A stretch of 64,000 bases of DNA from Chryseobacterium sp. LJ668 (GCF_019613955.1 NZ_CP080443.1:3209001-3273000); one strand, 5' to 3'. Shown: positions 43,046-52,099, numbered from the stretch's first letter. Translations and numbers: made by a program. Notes: a model not told the origin generated them from the letters alone.

Positions 43046-43720
43046 ATGAATTTTGAATTGCTAAAAGATGCGGTCGCTTTGCTGGAAGAATTTGATATCA
43101 TCAACAAAAAATCTTCATACCCTTCTTCTATTGAGGGATTTAAGTTGTGGATATGTGACAATGAATCTCAGAAAAAATCCGACTATGATAATGAAGCTTA
43201 CTGGGAAGGCAAAGAAAATGGCAGAACCATAGAAAGTGCCATTACTACACTGATTGTTCATCTTAATCGATACGCAAAAACATATTCTAAATCTGCAATA
43301 TCAGATTCTGATTTTTCTACACAGGAAGATTTCATTTACCTTATTAATCTTAAATCTTTTGGAGCTATGTCTAAAATCGATTTAATCAAAAAAAATATTC
43401 ATGAAAAGCCCGTGGGAAATCTAATAATCAACAGACTTTTAAAACAAAAATGGATTGAACAAAACGACTCACTTGAGGATAAAAGGATAAAATTGATTAA
43501 TATCACAGAAAAAGGTCTCGAAGTACTTGAAAATCAGATGCTAAAAATTCGTCAGGCTACAAAGATTGTTTCAGGTAATCTCAGCCAGCAAGAAAAAATG
43601 GACTTGATCAGAATTCTCAATAAATTAGACCAATTTCATCATCCGATTTACAGTAAAAATGTCAATAATAAAGATCTCATTGATACCGTTTATAAAGATT
43701 TTTTAAGTGAAAGTAATTAA
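43046..43720 (+). CDS. MarR-family winged-helix regulator of the carotenoid operon
   Basis: A 224-residue protein with a MarR-type winged helix (about residues 100-195): GAMSKIDLIKKNIHEKPVGNLIINRLLKQKWIEQ, then DSLEDKRIKLINITEKG as the wing. It is longer than usual MarR proteins because of an N-terminal region of about 80 residues rich in charged residues. Its stop is one base before the crtI ATG, so it is cotranscribed with the carotenoid genes and probably controls them; whether it represses or activates, and its ligand, are unknown. Confidence 0.85.
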   Translation: MNFELLKDAVALLEEFDIINKKSSYPSSIEGFKLWICDNESQKKSDYDNEAYWEGKENGRTIESAITTLIVHLNRYAKTYSKSAISDSDFSTQEDFIYLINLKSFGAMSKIDLIKKNIHEKPVGNLIINRLLKQKWIEQNDSLEDKRIKLINITEKGLEVLENQMLKIRQATKIVSGNLSQQEKMDLIRILNKLDQFHHPIYSKNVNNKDLIDTVYKDFLSESN

Positions 43721-43721
43721 T

Positions 43722-45185
43722 ATGAAGAAAATAGCGGTAATAGGATCAGGATTTTCAGGGTTGTCGGCAGCGGCTTACTCTGCCCAAAGAGGACATGAAG
43801 TTCATGTCTTCGAAAAAAACAGCAGTTTAGGAGGAAGAGCCAGAAAATTCACGACTGACAATGGTTATGTTTTTGATATGGGACCAAGCTGGTACTGGAT
43901 GCCCGATATTATCGAGAATTTTTTCATCGATTTTAATCAAAAAACTTCAGATTTTTACGAGCTCATTCCATTAAATCCGCAGTTTGAAATGGTTTTTTCT
44001 GATGGAACGATGAAAATTCCACATGATTACAGTGAAATGCGACGCTTGTTTGAAGACACAGAAGCAGGTGCCGGGAGAAAGTTAGATGAGTTTATGAGTG
44101 ATGCAAAATATAAATATGAAGTCGGCATGCAAGATTTTGTCAATAAACCTTGTCACTCATGGTTGGAATTTGTATCGCCAAAAATTGCTAAAAGTGCATT
44201 GAAACTGGATCTGCTTTCCAACTTTCACACTTTTGTAAGAAAATATTTTAAAAATCCTAAGCTTATCATGCTGATGGAGTTTCCCGTAATTTTTCTTGGT
44301 GCTGCTCCGAAAGATATTCCGGCATTGTACAGTTTGATGAACTATGGCGGTTACAAACTGGGGACTTGGTACCCGATGGGCGGATTTTCAAAAATCATTG
44401 ATGCTATGGCAGAAGTTGCGAAAAATCAGGGTGTTCATTTTCACTTAAATTCAACAATAAATTCCATACAAATCAATCAAAATAAAGCTACGGCAATATC
44501 GGTAAATGGTGAAGATATTGAATTTGACACGGTCATTGCATCTTCAGATTATCATCATACAGAAAACAGTCTACTACCGGAAAAATACAGAAATTACAGT
44601 GAAGATTACTGGAAAAAACGGACTTTTGCCCCGTCTTGTTTGATCTATTATTTAGGATTTAAAGAAAAAATACCCAATCTTAAACATCATACTTTGTTCT
44701 TTGAAAATGATTTGGATTTGCATACAACAGAAATTTATGATGATAAAAAATGGCCTACAAAACCATTATTTTACGTTTGCTGTCCTTCAAAAACCGATTC
44801 TAATGTTGCACCAGAAAATTGTGAAAATATATTTCTTTTAATGCCGGTTGCCACTGGTCTTGAAGATACTGAGGAAGTAAGAGAAAAATATTTTAACGAA
44901 ATGATTGCCAGGCTCGAAAAACATACGGAAACAACTAATTTAAAATCTAAGTTAGACTATAAAAAAAGTTATTGCATCAAAGATTTCAAAGAAGATTATA
45001 ACGCATATGGAGGAAATGCATACGGATTGGCCAATACACTCTCTCAAACCGCTGTTTTAAAACCTTCATTAAAAAATAAAAAAGTCAACAATTTATTTTA
45101 TACCGGGCAATTGACCGTTCCAGGACCGGGAGTTCCACCCTCGATCATTTCAGGAAAAATTGCGGCTCATGAAGCCACCAAATAA
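43722..45185 (+). CDS. crtI: Phytoene desaturase (CrtI type)
   Basis: A 487-residue FAD enzyme. N-terminal dinucleotide motif KIAVIGSGFSGLSAAAYSAQRGHEV with GGRARKF, and the C-terminal carotenoid dehydrogenase signature LTVPGPGVPPSIISG are visible. It introduces double bases into phytoene, expected to yield lycopene. The ATG at 43722, directly before MKKIAVIG, is preferred to a GTG at 43707 that overlaps the MarR gene. It is the second gene of the operon, one base after the regulator. Confidence 0.95.
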   Translation: MKKIAVIGSGFSGLSAAAYSAQRGHEVHVFEKNSSLGGRARKFTTDNGYVFDMGPSWYWMPDIIENFFIDFNQKTSDFYELIPLNPQFEMVFSDGTMKIPHDYSEMRRLFEDTEAGAGRKLDEFMSDAKYKYEVGMQDFVNKPCHSWLEFVSPKIAKSALKLDLLSNFHTFVRKYFKNPKLIMLMEFPVIFLGAAPKDIPALYSLMNYGGYKLGTWYPMGGFSKIIDAMAEVAKNQGVHFHLNSTINSIQINQNKATAISVNGEDIEFDTVIASSDYHHTENSLLPEKYRNYSEDYWKKRTFAPSCLIYYLGFKEKIPNLKHHTLFFENDLDLHTTEIYDDKKWPTKPLFYVCCPSKTDSNVAPENCENIFLLMPVATGLEDTEEVREKYFNEMIARLEKHTETTNLKSKLDYKKSYCIKDFKEDYNAYGGNAYGLANTLSQTAVLKPSLKNKKVNNLFYTGQLTVPGPGVPPSIISGKIAAHEATK

Positions 45186-45195
45186 TTTAGTTATT

Positions 45196-46032
45196 ATGAA
45201 AAAACTTTTTGACGATCTATCTTATAAGATCAGTAAACAAACCACTAAACAATACAGTACGAGTTTTTCATTGGGAATTTTGGCTTTGTCACCAAAAATC
45301 AGAAATTCAATCTATGCAATTTACGGCTATGTACGTTTGGCTGACGAAATTGTTGACAGCTTTCATGATTTTGACCGTTCTACTCTACTTAGTCGTTTCA
45401 GGGAGCAGACCAATCAGGCACTTGAAGAAAAAATTTCATTAAATCCTATTTTACAATGCTTTCAGGAGACCATCCACAGGTACGAAATTGATCTGGCATT
45501 AATTTACCAGTTTCTTGACAGTATGGAAATGGATCTTCAGAAAATAGATTATAACTCAGATTTATACAAACAGTATATTCTAGGCTCAGCTGAAGTGGTG
45601 GGTTTAATGTGTCTGCATATTTTCGTTGACGGAAATAAAGAGCAATATGAAATTCTGAAACCTTCTGCGATGAAATTGGGTTCAGCTTTTCAGAAAGTCA
45701 ATTTTTTGAGAGATTTGAAAGATGATTATCAGATTTTGGGACGCACTTATTTTCCGAATGTTGACATTACTTATTTTGATAATTCTGTAAAAGAACATAT
45801 AGAAAATGATATTCAACAGGAGTTTAAGGAGGCTTTGGAAGGCATTAAGAATCTTCCGAATGCAGCAAGATTTGGGGTTTATCTGGCATACAGATATTAC
45901 ATTTCTTTATTTCGGAAAATCAAAAGAACTCCTGCCAAAAAAATTATCAATCAGAGAATCAGAATTTCAAACGGAAGAAAGTTTTCATTGATGATGAGCA
46001 GTTACGTTCAGTATAAAATTTCTTATTTATAG
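45196..46032 (+). CDS. crtB: Phytoene synthase
   Basis: A 278-residue isoprenoid synthase. Both Asp-rich motifs are present: YVRLADEIVDSF (about residue 51) and NFLRDLKDDYQILGRTYFP (about 170), with the YSTSFSLG N-terminal segment. It condenses two geranylgeranyl diphosphates into phytoene. The ATG at 45196 follows the crtI stop by 10 bases; an upstream in-frame ATG overlaps crtI and adds 12 residues. No crtE is in the window. Confidence 0.95.
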   Translation: MKKLFDDLSYKISKQTTKQYSTSFSLGILALSPKIRNSIYAIYGYVRLADEIVDSFHDFDRSTLLSRFREQTNQALEEKISLNPILQCFQETIHRYEIDLALIYQFLDSMEMDLQKIDYNSDLYKQYILGSAEVVGLMCLHIFVDGNKEQYEILKPSAMKLGSAFQKVNFLRDLKDDYQILGRTYFPNVDITYFDNSVKEHIENDIQQEFKEALEGIKNLPNAARFGVYLAYRYYISLFRKIKRTPAKKIINQRIRISNGRKFSLMMSSYVQYKISYL

Positions 46033-46058
46033 AATAAAATTTACTTTAAAATTATAAA

Positions 46059-46529
46059 ATGGTACACCAGCTCAAAAGAGAACAACAATTAAATTGCGAT
46101 ATAGAAACTGCATGGAAATTCTTTTCATCTGCAAACAATCTTTCTAAAATTACTCCAAAAGACATGAACTTCATTGTGCGTACTCAACTGGAAGATGACG
46201 AGATTTACAAAGGAATGATCATTGATTATTATGTTTCACCTATGTTGGGAATTAAGATGGATTGGCAGACAGAGATTACCCAGGTCAATCATCACCAAAA
46301 CTTTACAGATTTTCAAAAAAAAGGTCCCTATAAATTATGGAATCATTTTCATGAATTTATACCCAATGAAAAAGGCGTTTTGATAAAAGATACAGTAGAT
46401 TACGAACTTCCGATGGGATTTTTAGGAGAAATCGCGCATAAGATTTTTGTCAAAAGCAAGCTCGAGCATATTTTCAGTTACCGCTATAATATTTTGGAAG
46501 AAATGTTTAATTCTAAAAAGCATCAATAA
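46059..46529 (+). CDS. SRPBCC-family ligand-binding protein in the carotenoid operon
   Basis: A 156-residue protein with a START-like (SRPBCC) fold: starts HQLKREQQLNCDIETAWKFFSSANNLSKITPKDM and has LWNHFHEFIP and DYELPMGFLGE, as in the SRPBCC proteins called 'cell division inhibitor'. Such folds have a hydrophobic cavity. Its position between crtB and crtZ, with its stop overlapping the crtZ ATG by one base, suggests a carotenoid carrier or assembly factor. That role is an inference. No enzyme motif is seen. Confidence 0.85.
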   Translation: MVHQLKREQQLNCDIETAWKFFSSANNLSKITPKDMNFIVRTQLEDDEIYKGMIIDYYVSPMLGIKMDWQTEITQVNHHQNFTDFQKKGPYKLWNHFHEFIPNEKGVLIKDTVDYELPMGFLGEIAHKIFVKSKLEHIFSYRYNILEEMFNSKKHQ

Positions 46530-46987
46530 TGAATTTTTTAATCGTTTTTTTTACATTTTTTATTATGGAAGGTATGACCTGGATGATACATAAATATATT
46601 ATGCATGGCTTTTTATGGACACTCCATCGCGATCATCATGATCATAGCAATGAGGGGCATATGGAAAGAAATGACTATTTCTTCGCTATTTTTGCGGTTC
46701 CTACAATTGCAATGATGTATTACGGAACGGTGAATAATTTTAATGCTTACTTTTATATTTCTATCGGGATTACATTGTACGGAATGGCATACTTTTTTGT
46801 ACACGATATATTCATTCATCAACGTTTCAAACTTTTAAGAGATACACAGAATCCTTATTTATTGGCAATAAGAAGAGCTCACAAGCAACATCATAAGCAC
46901 ACAGGGAAAGAAAGTGGCGAATGTTTCGGGTTTCTATGGGTTCCGGTAAAATATTTTAAAATGTATTTCAACAAAAACAAAAAATAG
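46529..46987 (+). CDS. crtZ: Beta-carotene 3-hydroxylase (CrtZ type)
   Basis: A 152-residue membrane di-iron hydroxylase. His clusters HKYIMHG, HRDHHDHS, HDIFIHQRF and HKQHHKH are all present, with hydrophobic segments at about residues 1-20, 50-70 and 75-95. It hydroxylates both rings of beta-carotene through cryptoxanthin to zeaxanthin. Its ATG overlaps the SRPBCC stop by one base. Length is at the short end of the family. Confidence 0.93.
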   Translation: MNFLIVFFTFFIMEGMTWMIHKYIMHGFLWTLHRDHHDHSNEGHMERNDYFFAIFAVPTIAMMYYGTVNNFNAYFYISIGITLYGMAYFFVHDIFIHQRFKLLRDTQNPYLLAIRRAHKQHHKHTGKESGECFGFLWVPVKYFKMYFNKNKK

Positions 46988-46991
46988 AATC

Positions 46992-47690
46992 ATGTGGCAA
47001 TACACCTATCTGGCGATCAACTTTTTCACCGTGATTATTTGTTTTTTATTTTCATTTCATCCGAAAATACAGTTTCATAAACATTTTAAAGCATTTATTC
47101 TGGCTTCTTTATTAGTTGCCTTTTTTTTTATTGTATGGGATGTCTGGTTTACAAAAAATGGAGTTTGGTGGTTTAATGACAAATATTTGATTGGCAGCCG
47201 GCTCTTTGGGCTCCCGATTGAAGAACTGATGTTTTTTATCTGCATTCCATTTTCATGTGTATTTACTTATTTTTGCTTAGATAAATTTTTTAAACTTAAT
47301 TGGAAAGGGCAGACTGAAAGAATATTTGTCATCGCTTTAATCACAGTTTTATTATGCTTATCCTTCTATTTTGAGCACAAGATATATCCATTTGTAACTT
47401 TTCTCACAACCGCTACCAGTCTTTTTGTTCTTTATTTTATTCTAAAAGTCAGATGGATAGGCAAAGCGTCTTTGATATATCTCATTTTGATGCCGGGATT
47501 TCTGACGGTGAATGGAATTCTTACCGGAACGGGGCTTGATTCTCCTATCGTGAATTACAATCCTGCGAAAATCATTGGGTTAAGAATTTTCACCATTCCT
47601 GTGGAAGATACAATTTATGGATATGAGATGATTCTCTGGAATCTTTTTTTCTTTAAAAAATTCACCACAAATGAAAAAATCAAAATATAA
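46992..47690 (+). CDS. Lycopene beta-cyclase, CrtYcd-fused membrane type
   Basis: A 232-residue membrane protein with about seven helices in two repeats. Each repeat ends in the conserved acidic motif: LPIEELMFF (about residue 77) and IPVEDTIYG (about 212), as in the fused CrtYc-CrtYd cyclases of flavobacteria. It converts lycopene to beta-carotene. It is the last gene of the operon, five bases after crtZ. The operon order places cyclase after hydroxylase, opposite to pathway order. Confidence 0.92.
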   Translation: MWQYTYLAINFFTVIICFLFSFHPKIQFHKHFKAFILASLLVAFFFIVWDVWFTKNGVWWFNDKYLIGSRLFGLPIEELMFFICIPFSCVFTYFCLDKFFKLNWKGQTERIFVIALITVLLCLSFYFEHKIYPFVTFLTTATSLFVLYFILKVRWIGKASLIYLILMPGFLTVNGILTGTGLDSPIVNYNPAKIIGLRIFTIPVEDTIYGYEMILWNLFFFKKFTTNEKIKI

Positions 47691-47779
47691 TTTGAAATTC
47701 TCATAATCACATACCACATGAACAATGCAGGGCATAATATTTGCAAGAGTTTCACTAACTCACTTATACCACAAATATT

Positions 47780-48202
47780 ATGAACGTTACAGATTTAAAA
47801 ATTAAAAATCTGGTAGATTATAGAGGCCAGATTTTCACAATTACAGAAATTTTTCAAAATGATAAAAATGATTATTCTGTAAAAATTGAAAATGAATATC
47901 AGAGCCTTGCTGTACCTGCAGATGTTATTCAACCTATTACTATTAACGAATACTGGCTGGAAAAATTCGGATTCTTAAGAACATATAGTTCTGATCATAG
48001 AATACGATATGAAAGACCTGAAAATTTTATAAAATATGACATTGATCTTAATTCTAAAAAGATCGCTGACGGTCTAAAAATTTATGGAAATGCAATAAAA
48101 TGCAAATATATCCATGAATTTCAGAATATTTTCTCAAGTCTTTTTGGTAAAGAAACCGGAATTTCTTTAAAAAGTATTTTTAAGAACGAAGCTATTGCTT
48201 AA
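47780..48202 (+). CDS. Small protein of a phage/mobile-element-type Bacteroidota family
   Basis: A 140-residue soluble protein starting MNVTDLKIKNLVDYRGQ. The pattern ITINEYWLEKFGF and YIHEFQNIFSSLFGKETG matches small proteins common in Bacteroidota phages and integrative elements (consensus ending VHQLQNLYFALTGEEL); their function is unknown. No phage or integrase gene is nearby, so this looks like a lone or domesticated copy. It starts 89 bases after the carotenoid operon and ends at its own terminator. Confidence 0.6.
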   Translation: MNVTDLKIKNLVDYRGQIFTITEIFQNDKNDYSVKIENEYQSLAVPADVIQPITINEYWLEKFGFLRTYSSDHRIRYERPENFIKYDIDLNSKKIADGLKIYGNAIKCKYIHEFQNIFSSLFGKETGISLKSIFKNEAIA

Positions 48203-48221
48203 GATATTAGCAAGAAAATCT

Positions 48222-48256
48222 AAATCCTCAACTTTAAAAGCTGAGGATTTATTTAT
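48222..48256. terminator. Bidirectional intrinsic terminator
   Basis: A 9-bp stem AAATCCTCA/TGAGGATTT (48222-48230 with 48242-48250), 11-base loop, between two convergent genes. The right T run is broken, so strength is moderate. Confidence 0.75.
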
Positions 48257-48264
48257 TACTATGA

Positions 48265-48972
48265 TTATGTAATTCTTTTCTTGTTACTGGCCTGTACCCA
48301 GTTTCCTTTACCACAATTCTTGCAGTTGCCTGCTGTACCTATCTCCTTTTCCTCCGTAAACCCACAAAATGTACATGAATATTGGCCCACATTTACTATC
48401 ACCTTCAGAGGTTGATCCAAGGAATGAGGCAAAATGGGTAAACCAAATTTCAAATCTTTTTCGTCATAAAAGAATACACTGATGCCTCCGGATGTTTCTT
48501 CAATAGCCATTTCTATCTGTCCCAAATGAGAAACTCCTTGTAATCTTAATTCAGAAAAAAACTCATCGCTTCCTAAGTTTTCTTTTTTAAAATTATCAAT
48601 AGAGAAAACACCGTCTTGTATCAGACATATCGCTTTTCCTTCCAACAAATTCTCAAATTTTTTAAATCTACCAATGAAATAAGTCAGCAGACTATAAAAA
48701 GGAATGATGACCATAAAAACAACAATAGATGAGGCAATTCCAACATCTTTGTAAAACATAGGATCACCTGCTGCAGAGCCTAAACCGATAATAACCACCA
48801 ATTCAAAAACTGATAGCTGCCTTACGCCTCTTTTTCCCAGTATACGTAAACCGATAATGATGGTCAGGAACATGATGATGGTGCGGAGCACAATTTCTAA
48901 GAGGAAAATCCATTCTTCACCACCAAGTAAAAATTCTTTCCATTCAAAATTTGAAAAAATCGAGAGATACAT
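48265..48972 (-). CDS. YetF/DUF421-family membrane protein with a C-terminal zinc ribbon
   Basis: A 235-residue protein. Three N-terminal helices (about 22-105) with the family motif FLTIIIGLRILGKRGVRQLS and ELVVIIGLGSAAGD are followed by the cytoplasmic YetF domain. Beyond the normal end, a C-terminal segment carries CTFCGF and CKNCGKGNW, two CxxC pairs that look like a rubredoxin-type zinc ribbon. Family function is unclear; YetF-type proteins have been linked to membrane stress and spore germination. It is alone on the minus strand. Confidence 0.85.
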   Translation of the reverse strand: MYLSIFSNFEWKEFLLGGEEWIFLLEIVLRTIIMFLTIIIGLRILGKRGVRQLSVFELVVIIGLGSAAGDPMFYKDVGIASSIVVFMVIIPFYSLLTYFIGRFKKFENLLEGKAICLIQDGVFSIDNFKKENLGSDEFFSELRLQGVSHLGQIEMAIEETSGGISVFFYDEKDLKFGLPILPHSLDQPLKVIVNVGQYSCTFCGFTEEKEIGTAGNCKNCGKGNWVQASNKKRIT

Positions 48973-49024
48973 ATGTATAATTTATAAAATGATCACAAAA
49001 AATACGCCATTGAAGATTGACTAT

Positions 49025-49065
49025 AATAAAAACCTCCGGATCTGAAATTTCAAATTCGGAGGTTT
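49025..49065 (-). terminator. Intrinsic terminator after the 88-residue gene
   Basis: A 9-bp stem (49030-49038 with 49057-49065) whose 18-base loop contains the perfect palindrome TGAAATTTCA. On the minus strand T5 follows to 49025. Confidence 0.75.
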
Positions 49066-49098
49066 CCACTTTTAATACAAGTTTAATGTGACAATTTA

Positions 49099-49365
49099 CT
49101 ACTGCAAATCAAAATAGCTACTGTATTTACTCTGCTTGATTTTCGTCACGAAATCATCATAGGCAGGATATCTTATTCCGGTTGCAATATCAATAACAAT
49201 CTTATTAAGATTTGGTTTAAGCTTTAATCTGATCTGATCAAAACTATAATTATCAGCTTCAGATAAAAAGTTTTTTATCTCATTAAAATTAATGCAATTT
49301 TCAACGAGCGTTTGCTTTGATTTCTGAAACGGCATTTCATCAAAAAAAAATTTAATTCGTTCCAT
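49099..49365 (-). CDS. Small protein of unknown function
   Basis: An 88-residue protein without signal or membrane segment. The N-terminal half is helical (MERIKFFFDEMPFQKSK) and the C-terminal half has KLKPNLNKIVIDIATGIRYPAYDDFV. I recognise no family. It lies between a divergent DoxX-like pseudogene and a terminator, so it is a one-gene unit. Calling it a gene rests on the open frame and the terminator just after its stop. Confidence 0.55.
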   Translation of the reverse strand: MERIKFFFDEMPFQKSKQTLVENCINFNEIKNFLSEADNYSFDQIRLKLKPNLNKIVIDIATGIRYPAYDDFVTKIKQSKYSSYFDLQ

Positions 49366-49536
49366 ATATTTTAGATTTAGTGGTGATTGCTAAGATACGA
49401 AAAAAAATCAACAATTTTATGATTACGATCACATTATCAGCAAACTACCGAGGTATAATCAGTTCATAAAACTTTTCTAAAACCTACGAAAAATCTTGTG
49501 GTGGTCTGATTTTAGTAGTATAGATTAAAAGTGATT

Positions 49537-49914
49537 ATGGATGCTAAAAATACATCAAGAATCGCACTGGGTGCAATGCTGATCGGTGCAGGAATCGGAC
49601 ATCTTACATTTGCAAGAAAAGAATTTCGGGCTTAGGTTCCGGATGTTATTCCAATAAAAAAAGATGATACGATCGCATATTCAGGAATTGTAGAAATCGC
49701 TTTGGGTGCTAGTATAATTGCTTCTCCATCAAGATACAGGAATATATTAGGTAAAATTACTGCTTCATTTTTCATTGCAGTTTTTCCCGGTAATATCTCA
49801 CAATATCAAAACAGAAGAGATGCCTTTCAATTAGACACTGACAATAAAAGGCTGGCAAGATTATTTATACAGCCACTTCTTATTATATGGGCCTTAAAGT
49901 CAATGTGTAAGTAA
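49537..49914 (+). pseudogene. DoxX-like membrane protein gene with an in-frame TAG
   Basis: One continuous frame of 125 codons from the ATG at 49537 to 49914 is interrupted only by a TAG at 49633-49635, after FARKEFRA. Both sides read well: RIALGAMLIGAGIGHLTFARKEF before and VPDVIPIKK, GIVEIALGASIIASP, GNISQYQNRRDAF after. This is the layout of DoxX-type proteins of about four helices. A C-to-T change would turn CAG (Gln) into TAG. So the gene is either recently broken, suppressed, or wrongly sequenced at one base. Confidence 0.75.
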
Positions 49915-49939
49915 ATGATTAAATATTAAATTTGAAAAT

Positions 49940-50347
49940 ATGTTTAAAAAAATTTTAGCAGGTATCGGAGGCGCAATCGTCTTAAATATTGTACATGAAA
50001 CAATTAGAAAAAACTTCAAAGATGTTCCGCACATTAATGAGCTAGGCGAAGAGGCTTTGCTAAAGCTTACAGGTAGTACACCGATAAATATTTCGGGGAA
50101 AGATAGTTTATATGCCGCAACATTGGTAGGAGATATTGTAAGCAATGGCATGTATTATGCAACTACAGCAACGAAAAATGATCTATCTTCCGGCTTGGTA
50201 GCAGGAATCTCAGCAATTATGTTGCCTAAACGTATGGGATTAAATGATCAACCCGTGGCAGAAAATATGCAGAAAAAGGCAATGACGGTTGGCTATTACA
50301 TTTTAGGTGCTTGTGCTACTAAATTTATTTATGACAAAATTAAATAG
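49940..50347 (+). CDS. Glycine-rich membrane-associated protein of unknown function
   Basis: A 135-residue protein with hydrophobic segments at about residues 5-22, 55-75, 80-100 and 110-130 rich in Gly and Ala. FKDVPHINELGEEALLKLTG is the main polar segment. I recognise no family. It starts 25 bases after the DoxX-like pseudogene and is probably in the same transcript. It is convergent with the TPR/AraC gene, nine bases apart. Confidence 0.65.
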   Translation: MFKKILAGIGGAIVLNIVHETIRKNFKDVPHINELGEEALLKLTGSTPINISGKDSLYAATLVGDIVSNGMYYATTATKNDLSSGLVAGISAIMLPKRMGLNDQPVAENMQKKAMTVGYYILGACATKFIYDKIK

Positions 50348-50356
50348 TCAAGATTC

Positions 50357-52042
50357 TTAAGTAACTTCTGTTTCCTTAATTCTATTTTTAATAAAGTCAA
50401 CAGGCCGAATTCCATTCTGTTCTAAAAACACATTTGAGAAGCTCTGCCTGTTGCTAAAACCTGAAGCTGAAGCAATATGTTCTATAGAATATTTCCTCCA
50501 TTCTCTGTCATCATATATTTTTTGTGTAGCATAATTGATCCTGAGAATATTGATATAAGTGTTGAAATTATTTCCTTTGTATTCGTTGATGACCTGAGAC
50601 AGATATGAGGTATTGGTTTTAAACTGGTCTGATAATTTTTTAAGGGTTATCCCTTTTTCAAGATATCCTTTATTCATTTCAAAATTATTAATATCGTTTA
50701 AAAGCTTTTCAACGATGGTTTTGTCTAATTTTACATTTTTACTGACATCATATTTCAGAGAAATCTCAATATTTTCTGTTACCTTGGCTTCCTCCATCTT
50801 TATCAGTAACTGACTGTATTTCTGCTGAATCTGTTTCTGTTTTCTGCTTCTGTAATATACCAATGCACCAAGCAATAAGATAATAACAATGCAGATTATC
50901 AACAAAATTTTTCCAAACGAATTGGTTTTTTCGAGGTCTTCTTTTACCTCTAGCAGACTTTTAGTATCATAATCCCTGTGTATTCTGGTCGATAAGTATT
51001 TGAAATCTGATGATATTACACTGTCAACCTTTAAAAGCTGGTTAGTATAATACAATTGGTTCTCTGCATCATTCTTTTTTTTATAGTAAGTAATAAGTTC
51101 CTCATAATTATTTCTGAGTTCAGGAAGAATAAATTTATACTTATTAAAAATTGAATCTACTTTTTTATAATTTCGCACACCAAGATCCGGATTACCAGTT
51201 TTTGTGTAACTCTTTCCTTTATAAAAATAGACATAGGAGGCCCATGTAAAATCATTTACTTTGATAAGAGAAGGAAGTGCTAGATCAAATTCTTTGATAG
51301 CTTGAGTATAGTTGCCTTTTGAGAATTCAGAAATACCTATACTTTTTTTAAAATAACTGTTTTCAAGATTAAAATCTTTATTTTTCGGAGTAGATTGTTC
51401 AGCTTTTTTCAACAATTGGTCTGCCTGATCAAATTTACCTAAAGCCTGATAACATATGATTGCTTGATGTAAAGAATTTAGGTAACCTTTGGTATTGTTA
51501 TAGATTAGGTTTTCATGCAAATCAAATTTAGTCTGTGATTCAAAAAAAATAATACACTCTTTAAAAATCTGCAAAGCCTCCTTATAATAACCCAAATAAC
51601 TTTTAATAACCCCTATATGATACAAATTCTGGTACTTTAAAAATCCGTTTTTAGAATCTTTAAGATATTCATAAGCTTTTAAATATTCGTTTAGTGCGAA
51701 CTGAAATTCCCGGTAGTTAAAATAATAGATAGCTCCTTTGCTCAAATAAGAATCCCCAATGAAATCACTATTACCCGTCTGCTTTGCTGCAACTATAGCG
51801 CTGTCAGCGTATTCTATTTTCTTGTCCTTAGAAAATAAAATTGCATCTTTGTAAGCCTGAAACAATTCTTGATGATTTTGTTCAGATTTTGCCTTAACAA
51901 TATTTTTATTTAAGTAAATAAATGCTCTTTGGTCATTCTCCTCAAAACTCCAATATTTTTTTCTTACTTCAGAATAAACATCCTGTGAATATAGATATGA
52001 AATAATGAAGAAAAAAAAGAAAGAAATTATTCTTTTTATCAT
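50357..52042 (-). CDS. TPR-containing transmembrane AraC-family regulator
   Basis: A 561-residue protein with a signal peptide (cleavage near LYSQD, residue 20), a periplasmic TPR region (about 40-340: YLSKGAIYYFNYREFQFALNEYLKAYEYLK repeats), one membrane helix at about 377-397, a coiled-coil stretch and a C-terminal AraC helix-turn-helix (about 455-555, SYLSQVINEYKGNNFNTYIN and SIEHIASASGFSNRQSFSNVF). This layout, one chain from periplasmic sensor to DNA-binding domain, is frequent in Chryseobacterium. Target genes are not known. A complete promoter lies upstream. Confidence 0.9.
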   Translation of the reverse strand: MIKRIISFFFFFIISYLYSQDVYSEVRKKYWSFEENDQRAFIYLNKNIVKAKSEQNHQELFQAYKDAILFSKDKKIEYADSAIVAAKQTGNSDFIGDSYLSKGAIYYFNYREFQFALNEYLKAYEYLKDSKNGFLKYQNLYHIGVIKSYLGYYKEALQIFKECIIFFESQTKFDLHENLIYNNTKGYLNSLHQAIICYQALGKFDQADQLLKKAEQSTPKNKDFNLENSYFKKSIGISEFSKGNYTQAIKEFDLALPSLIKVNDFTWASYVYFYKGKSYTKTGNPDLGVRNYKKVDSIFNKYKFILPELRNNYEELITYYKKKNDAENQLYYTNQLLKVDSVISSDFKYLSTRIHRDYDTKSLLEVKEDLEKTNSFGKILLIICIVIILLLGALVYYRSRKQKQIQQKYSQLLIKMEEAKVTENIEISLKYDVSKNVKLDKTIVEKLLNDINNFEMNKGYLEKGITLKKLSDQFKTNTSYLSQVINEYKGNNFNTYINILRINYATQKIYDDREWRKYSIEHIASASGFSNRQSFSNVFLEQNGIRPVDFIKNRIKETEVT

Positions 52043-52068
52043 CTATTAGTTTCTATAGAAATTATATC

Positions 52069-52099
52069 CAAATTTAAACAAAATGTTCAACTATTACAA
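52069..52099 (-). promoter_or_regulatory. Promoter of the TPR/AraC regulator
   Basis: On the minus strand TTG (52097-52099) and TAAATTTG (52069-52076) are 20 bases apart, fitting the Bacteroidota consensus TTG-N17-23-TAnnTTTG. It lies 27 bases before the start codon. Confidence 0.6.
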
